From Halobacteriales archaeon QS_4_69_225 (GTDB lineage: Archaea; Halobacteriota; Halobacteria; Halobacteriales; Haloarculaceae), in assembly GCA_003020965.1 (NCBI GenBank), contig PXRL01000011.1, positions 57,501 to 121,500 of the forward strand: a stretch of DNA of 64,000 nt. Reading direction: 5' to 3'. Positions 60,231 through 64,000 of this stretch are shown piece by piece. Position numbers and translations under genes: made by a program. Each line of letters opens with the position of its first letter. Within the stretch, counting starts at the first letter, position 1. Below the pieces are notes generated by a model. That model did no database searches. It worked only from the letters and a program-made list of their open reading frames with translations, and had not been told where the DNA came from.

Positions 60231-60809
60231 TCAGCTGAAGTCCGGCAGCGCCAGCTCCGCCAGCTCGTCGCACAGCAGGCTCTCGGGGACCGTCTCGGCC
60301 CACCGCAGGTCCGCGACGCCCTCGTCCGCCCGGACGTCTCCGGCGCCGGCGTCCCGGCGCGCCGGCCGACCCTCGAAGACGACGTAGGGGTTCGGCACCG
60401 GAGGCCGGTCGGTCGGGCCGTCTATGTAGAGCAGATGGACCTGCGCCAGGTCGTCGATTTCCGGGTCGAGGCCGGTCGCCTCCCGGACCCCGCGGACTGC
60501 ACACTCGCGGTAGGACTCTCCGGGGCGACGGCCGTCACCGGGGTCGACCCAGCCGTCGGCGCCCTCGTATCGCGCGAGCAGGACCCGACCGTCGTCGTCC
60601 CGGACTTGTACGCCCGCCCCGCCGACGACGCCGAGCGCCTCGAAGGTCTCGACCAGCGCGTCGTACTCGTCGGGCGCGCAGTCGACCCGGCGGCCGACGC
60701 GGTCCATCGCGTCGTGCTCGGCGGCGAACTCGGACACGAGGGCGTCGACGTGGCGGAGCAACTCGGCCGTCACGGCGTAGTCTCCGGGACCCGTGGGTTT
60801 GTGCGTCAC
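60231..60809 (-). CDS. NUDIX-fold protein with an altered Nudix box
   Basis: 192 residues. A helical N-terminal arm (about 70) precedes the Nudix domain: VGGAGVQVRDDDGRVLLARY, and the Nudix helix region GDGRRPGESYRECAVRGVRE then ATGL. The consensus box needs R-E-x2-E-E before G; here it is R-G-V-R-E-A, so one catalytic Glu is Gly and another Ala. Hydrolysis of nucleoside diphosphate derivatives may be weak or lost. The same box layout with all other positions suggests a recent change or a binding role. It converges on rps2. Confidence 0.82.
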   Translation of the reverse strand: MTHKPTGPGDYAVTAELLRHVDALVSEFAAEHDAMDRVGRRVDCAPDEYDALVETFEALGVVGGAGVQVRDDDGRVLLARYEGADGWVDPGDGRRPGESYRECAVRGVREATGLDPEIDDLAQVHLLYIDGPTDRPPVPNPYVVFEGRPARRDAGAGDVRADEGVADLRWAETVPESLLCDELAELALPDFS

Positions 60810-60934
60810 CCACGGCCCGGGGTCGTCCGGTATTCGGGACGCCCTCGACCCGTCCCCGTCGACCGCCGGGAACGGGAGCCCGGCACCGTCCCGGCTTCGG
60901 ACACGCTTTTGTTCGGCCGCCCGGAGAGGCCGGT

Positions 60935-61924
60935 ATGGCTACTTCGAGCGCTCCCGGGAAGGTGTATCTCTTCGGCGAGCACGCCGTCGTCTACGGCGAG
61001 CCGGCCGTCCTGTGTGCGATAGAGCGGCGGGCGCGGGTGACGGCGGAGGCCCGCGACGACGACCGCCTCCGGGTGCAGGCGAACGACCTCACGCTCGACG
61101 GCTTCACCGTGACGTGGGGCGGCGACGCCGACGACCGGCCGGACGTGGACGTCCCGACGCCGCTGGTGGAGGCGGCGATGGGGTACATCGACGGCGCCGT
61201 CGAGCAGGCCCGCGACGCCGCCGACGCGCCGGCTGCGGGGTTCGACGTCACCGTCGAGAGCGAGATTCCGCTCGGCGCCGGCCTCGGCTCCTCGGCGGCG
61301 GTGGTCGTCGCCTGCATCGACGCCGCGACGCGAGAACTGGGGGTCGACCTCGACGCCGAGACGGTGGCCGACCGCGCCTACCGCGTCGAGCACGAGGTGC
61401 AGGACGGGGAGGCCTCGCGGGCGGACACGTTCTGTTCGGCAGCCGGCGGGGCCGTCCACGTCCAGGGCGACGACTGCCGGCGGCTCGACGACACCCCGAA
61501 CCTGCCGTTCGTCGTCGGCTACGACGGCGGAGCCGGCGACACGGGCGAACTCGTCGCCGGCGTCCGCTCGCTACGGGAGGAATTCGACTTCGCCGCCGAC
61601 ACCGTCGAGGCCATCGGCGACGTCGTCCGGCGGGGCGAGCGTGCGCTCGGTGACGGCGACGTCGAGGCCGTCGGACGGCTGATGGACTTCGACCACGGCC
61701 TGCTGTCGGCGCTGGGCGTCTCCTCGCGGTCGCTGGACACGATGGTATGGGCCGCCCGGGAGGCCGGCGCCCTCGGCGCGAAGCTCACCGGCGCCGGCGG
61801 CGGCGGCTGTATCGTCGCTTTGGACCGCACCGAACAGACCCACACCGCCCTACAGTACACGCCGGGCTGCGAGGAGGCCTTCCGGGCCGAACTCGACGCC
61901 GACGGCGTCCGGGCCGAGCGATGA
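60935..61924 (+). CDS. mvk: Mevalonate kinase
   Basis: 329 residues, a GHMP kinase. SAPGKVYLFGEHAVVYGEPA is the start motif, the ATP loop is IPLGAGLGSSAAVVVACIDA near residue 110, and the C-terminal motif is GALGAKLTGAGGGGCIVALD near 275. It phosphorylates mevalonate, the entry to isoprenoid (lipid) synthesis in archaea. Its stop overlaps the next start by 4 bp (ATGA). Confidence 0.95.
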   Translation: MATSSAPGKVYLFGEHAVVYGEPAVLCAIERRARVTAEARDDDRLRVQANDLTLDGFTVTWGGDADDRPDVDVPTPLVEAAMGYIDGAVEQARDAADAPAAGFDVTVESEIPLGAGLGSSAAVVVACIDAATRELGVDLDAETVADRAYRVEHEVQDGEASRADTFCSAAGGAVHVQGDDCRRLDDTPNLPFVVGYDGGAGDTGELVAGVRSLREEFDFAADTVEAIGDVVRRGERALGDGDVEAVGRLMDFDHGLLSALGVSSRSLDTMVWAAREAGALGAKLTGAGGGGCIVALDRTEQTHTALQYTPGCEEAFRAELDADGVRAER

Positions 61925-62649
61925 CCACGGTCCTCAAACTCGGCGGGAGCGTCGTCACCGACAAGACCGACCCCGAGACGGTCGACGAGGCGGCGCTCGA
62001 CCGGGCGGCCGAGGCGCTGGCCGGCCGGGACGATATCGTAATCGTCCACGGCGGCGGCAGCTTCGGCCACCACCACGCCGACCGGCACGGCGTCTCCACG
62101 ACGGCCGGGACACACGACCCGGGGGCCATCCGGGCGATTCACGGCGCGATGAAACGGCTCAACGCGGCGGTCGTCGACGCCCTCGCCAACGTCGACGTTC
62201 CGGCACTGCCGGTGCATCCGATGTCCGCCGCCGCCCGCGACGCGAGCGGCGACCTGACGCTCCCGACCGGGGGGGTTCGGACGATGCTCGGGGAGGGGTT
62301 CGTCCCCGTGCTCCACGGCGACGGCGTCGTCCACGTCGACGAGGGGGTGACGGTGCTGTCGGGCGACGAGCTCGTCGTCGCGCTCGCCGACGGGCTGGGA
62401 GCCGGCCGCGTCGGGGTCTGCTCGGCCGTCGAGGGCGTCTACGACGAGGACGGCGACGTCATCCGCCGGATCGAGACCTTCGACGACGCGGCCGACGCCC
62501 TCGGCGACAGCGATGCGACCGACGTCAGCGGCGGGATGACCGGGAAGGTCCGGGCGCTGCTGGACCTGAGTACACCCGCACATGTATTCGGCCTCGACGG
62601 TCTGGAGGCGTTTCTCGGCGGCGGCGAGCCGGGGACCCGCATCGGGTGA
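61921..62649 (+). CDS. ipk: Isopentenyl phosphate kinase
   Basis: 242 residues of the amino-acid kinase fold: TTVLKLGGSVVTDKTDPETV, DIVIVHGGGSFGHHHADRHG with the signature His, HPMSAAARDASGDLTLPTGG, and DATDVSGGMTGKVRALLDLS. It phosphorylates isopentenyl phosphate, the archaeal alternative to the last mevalonate steps, so it works after mevalonate kinase in one operon. The 247 bp behind it hold no complete gene. On the minus strand a short tail-like reading, GPAGYVRPVLREDMVEFTLS, ends near 62795. Confidence 0.95.
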   Translation: MTTVLKLGGSVVTDKTDPETVDEAALDRAAEALAGRDDIVIVHGGGSFGHHHADRHGVSTTAGTHDPGAIRAIHGAMKRLNAAVVDALANVDVPALPVHPMSAAARDASGDLTLPTGGVRTMLGEGFVPVLHGDGVVHVDEGVTVLSGDELVVALADGLGAGRVGVCSAVEGVYDEDGDVIRRIETFDDAADALGDSDATDVSGGMTGKVRALLDLSTPAHVFGLDGLEAFLGGGEPGTRIG

Positions 62650-62896
62650 AGATTCAAATACGGGGACGGGTCCAGACGACCCGTGGCCGAGTGAATCGTC
62701 CGGGCGCGTCTCGCGGGAGCGCGGTGCAGCGCGTCCGGGGCCGTCGACGCACCGCCTGTCAGCCCCATTCAGGTCTTCGCCCGCTCCTATTCGGAGAGGG
62801 TGAACTCGACCATATCCTCCCGGAGGACGGGCCGCACGTAGCCTGCGGGGCCGTTCGACCGGAAGCGCTAATCCGGAGCGCTTCCAGGGCCCGGGC

Positions 62897-63706
62897 ATGC
62901 CCGAGGAGTGGCCCGAGACGCCGGACAGCACCGACATCTTCGCCGACGACCTGCTCGAGGGGGAGACGGCCCTCGTCACCGGCGGCGGCACCGGCATCGG
63001 CAGGGCGATGGCGCTGGCCTTCGCCGACCACGGCGCCGACGTCGCCGTCGCCTCCCGGGACATGGACCACCTCGAGCCGGTCGCCGAGGCGGTCGAGGCC
63101 AAGGGCCAGGACGCCTGCGCGACCACCGTCGACGTCCGCGAGAAGGACCAGGTCGACGCGATGCGGGACACCGTCGTCGAGGAGCTGGGCGACATCAGCG
63201 TCCTCGTCAACAACGCGGGTGCGAACTTCCTGACGCCGCTGGAGGACCTCTCGGCGAACGGCTGGCGCGCCGTCGTCGGGACCATCCTCGACGGCACGGC
63301 CTTCTGTACGATGAGCGTCGGCGAGCACATGATCGACGGCGGCGGCGGCTCGATCATCTCGATGGGCGCGACCAACTCCGTCCACGGCGCGCCGTTCCAC
63401 GGTCACTCGGGTGCGGGGAAGGCCGGCGTCCACAACCTGATGCAGACGGTCGCCAGCGAGTGGGCCACGTACGGCATCCGGGCCAACACCATCGCCCCCG
63501 GCGTCATCGAAACGGAGGGCGTCGCGGAAGCCGCCGGCGGCGCTCTGCCGGAGCAGATCCTCGAAGGGGTGCCCGCCGACCGCTTCGGCACGCCGGGCGA
63601 CTGCGTCCCACTCGCGGTGTTCTTGGCCTCGGCGGCGTCGGCGTACGTCACCGGCGCTTACTACGCCGTCGACGGCGGCCACCTCCTCCTCGACTCGCCG
63701 TACTGA
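62897..63706 (+). CDS. SDR-family oxidoreductase, 2,4-dienoyl-CoA reductase-like
   Basis: 269 residues. TALVTGGGTGIGRAMALAFA binds NADP; VASRDMDHLEPVAEAVEAKG and VLVNNAGANFLTPLEDLSAN follow. The usual catalytic Y-x3-K is changed to H-x5-K-like text (FHGHSGAGKAGVHNLMQTVA), as in dienoyl-CoA reductases, where Tyr at that place is lost. Then GIRANTIAPGVIETEGVAEA and FLASAASAYVTGAYYAVDGG. It probably reduces an enoyl/dienoyl-CoA in fatty-acid breakdown. Single gene. Confidence 0.85.
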   Translation: MPEEWPETPDSTDIFADDLLEGETALVTGGGTGIGRAMALAFADHGADVAVASRDMDHLEPVAEAVEAKGQDACATTVDVREKDQVDAMRDTVVEELGDISVLVNNAGANFLTPLEDLSANGWRAVVGTILDGTAFCTMSVGEHMIDGGGGSIISMGATNSVHGAPFHGHSGAGKAGVHNLMQTVASEWATYGIRANTIAPGVIETEGVAEAAGGALPEQILEGVPADRFGTPGDCVPLAVFLASAASAYVTGAYYAVDGGHLLLDSPY

Positions 63707-63821
63707 GAACGGTGGCCGCTGTCACGGCCGTCGTCGTGGTCTATCGGGCCGTGACCCACGTAGCTTTTAACCCCAGAGGAGGAACAGTTACATAACCGAG
63801 CAACGGTCGCCCCGGATTCGG

Positions 63822-64000
63822 ATGGGCGGCCGGCAGTCGCCGGCGGGAGACGGCCGGCGGGGCTACGACGCGGTCCAACGGGACCGCGAGGCCTCGTCCG
63901 TGTCCGACCGCCGGCCCACCGACGCCGCGTCGGTGTCGCGTCCGTCACAGACGGCCGTGTACATCGCCGGTCGCTCCCGGGCCCGGAGAGCGGTCTCTCG
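63822..64000 (+). CDS. Possible 5' end of a gene running off the window
   Basis: From the ATG at 63822 the frame is open to the window end (59 codons: MGGRQSPAGDGRRGYDAVQR, then DREASSVSDRRPTDAASVSR). A TATA-like CTTTTAACC lies at 63763, and GGAGGAAC near 63778 could be a ribosome site. The Arg/Ser-rich text is not typical of haloarchaeal proteins, so this may be chance. No homologue is recognised. Confidence 0.25.
   Translation, partial: MGGRQSPAGDGRRGYDAVQRDREASSVSDRRPTDAASVSRPSQTAVYIAGRSRARRAVS

Noticed and set aside
62780..62870. Minus-strand peptide GPAGYVRPVLREDMVEFTLS as a gene
   Set aside because: Only 27 codons between two stops and no start. It may be a gene tail, so it is mentioned under ipk but not called.
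63661..63948. Minus-strand frame at the right end of the window
   Set aside because: It overlaps the end of the dienoyl-CoA reductase-like gene and its text is proline/arginine-rich without motifs.

Overview
The window is chromosomal DNA of a halophilic archaeon (class Halobacteria). The base composition is very GC-rich, the predicted proteins are strongly acidic (Asp/Glu-rich), and the gene content is archaeal: GTP cyclohydrolase IIa, FAD synthase RibL, DGGGP synthase, aIF2-beta, KEOPS Pcc1, RNase P component 4, RNA polymerase subunits D/N/K, archaeal 7S SRP RNA, GHMP-type shikimate kinase and isopentenyl phosphate kinase. I cannot name the genus from sequence alone.

Layout. 1-9.1 kb: a broken methionine adenosyltransferase gene, a CYTH protein, an FKBP chaperone, tRNA-Ser(UGA), then a minus-strand operon of PTPS-like protein, glycosyltransferase, methyltransferase and arfA. 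8-20 kb: aromatic amino-acid genes are scattered here (aroC, aroA, prephenate dehydrogenase, chorismate mutase, shikimate kinase), interrupted by dispersed repeats, toxin-antitoxin genes and gene remnants. 20-32 kb: conserved haloarchaeal small proteins, aIF2-beta, 8-oxoguanine glycosylase, two glycosyltransferases, ribL, a JAMM protease, a DHH phosphoesterase, a secreted phospholipase D-like protein and a HEAT-repeat protein. 32-41 kb: lipid synthesis genes (a phosphatidyltransferase and DGGGP synthase), a cupredoxin, the rps15/recJ-like/pcc1/rps3ae operon, the RNase P component 4/YhbY/MscS group and the SRP RNA. 41.3-42.6 kb: tRNA-Arg(UCG) followed by several copies of its own 3' end and a Doc-type toxin gene. 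43-51 kb: PhoD-like phosphatase, Hsp20, an SDR, an HflX-related protein, then a duplicated PKD/lipoprotein cassette. 51-64 kb: moaA, mrp, a ribosomal/RNA-polymerase operon (S13-S4-S11-RpoD, tRNA-Leu, L18e-L13-S9-RpoN-RpoK-enolase-S2), mevalonate kinase, isopentenyl phosphate kinase and a dienoyl-CoA-reductase-like SDR.

The most unusual structures are: (1) three copies of the last nine codons of the chorismate mutase gene, bracketing two toxin-antitoxin cassettes, which looks like serial insertion at a protein-coding 3' end; (2) serial copies of the tRNA-Arg 3' end around a Doc islet; (3) a tandemly duplicated, otherwise unknown PKD-protein/lipoprotein pair in which one PKD copy has decayed; (4) a PTPS/glycosyltransferase/methyltransferase/arfA operon that may make a modified pterin; (5) a 47-bp inverted-repeat element next to the SRP RNA gene and two dispersed repeat families; (6) several broken genes (methionine adenosyltransferase, TspO, IMPDH tail). 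All calls come from reading the sequence; no database search was run.
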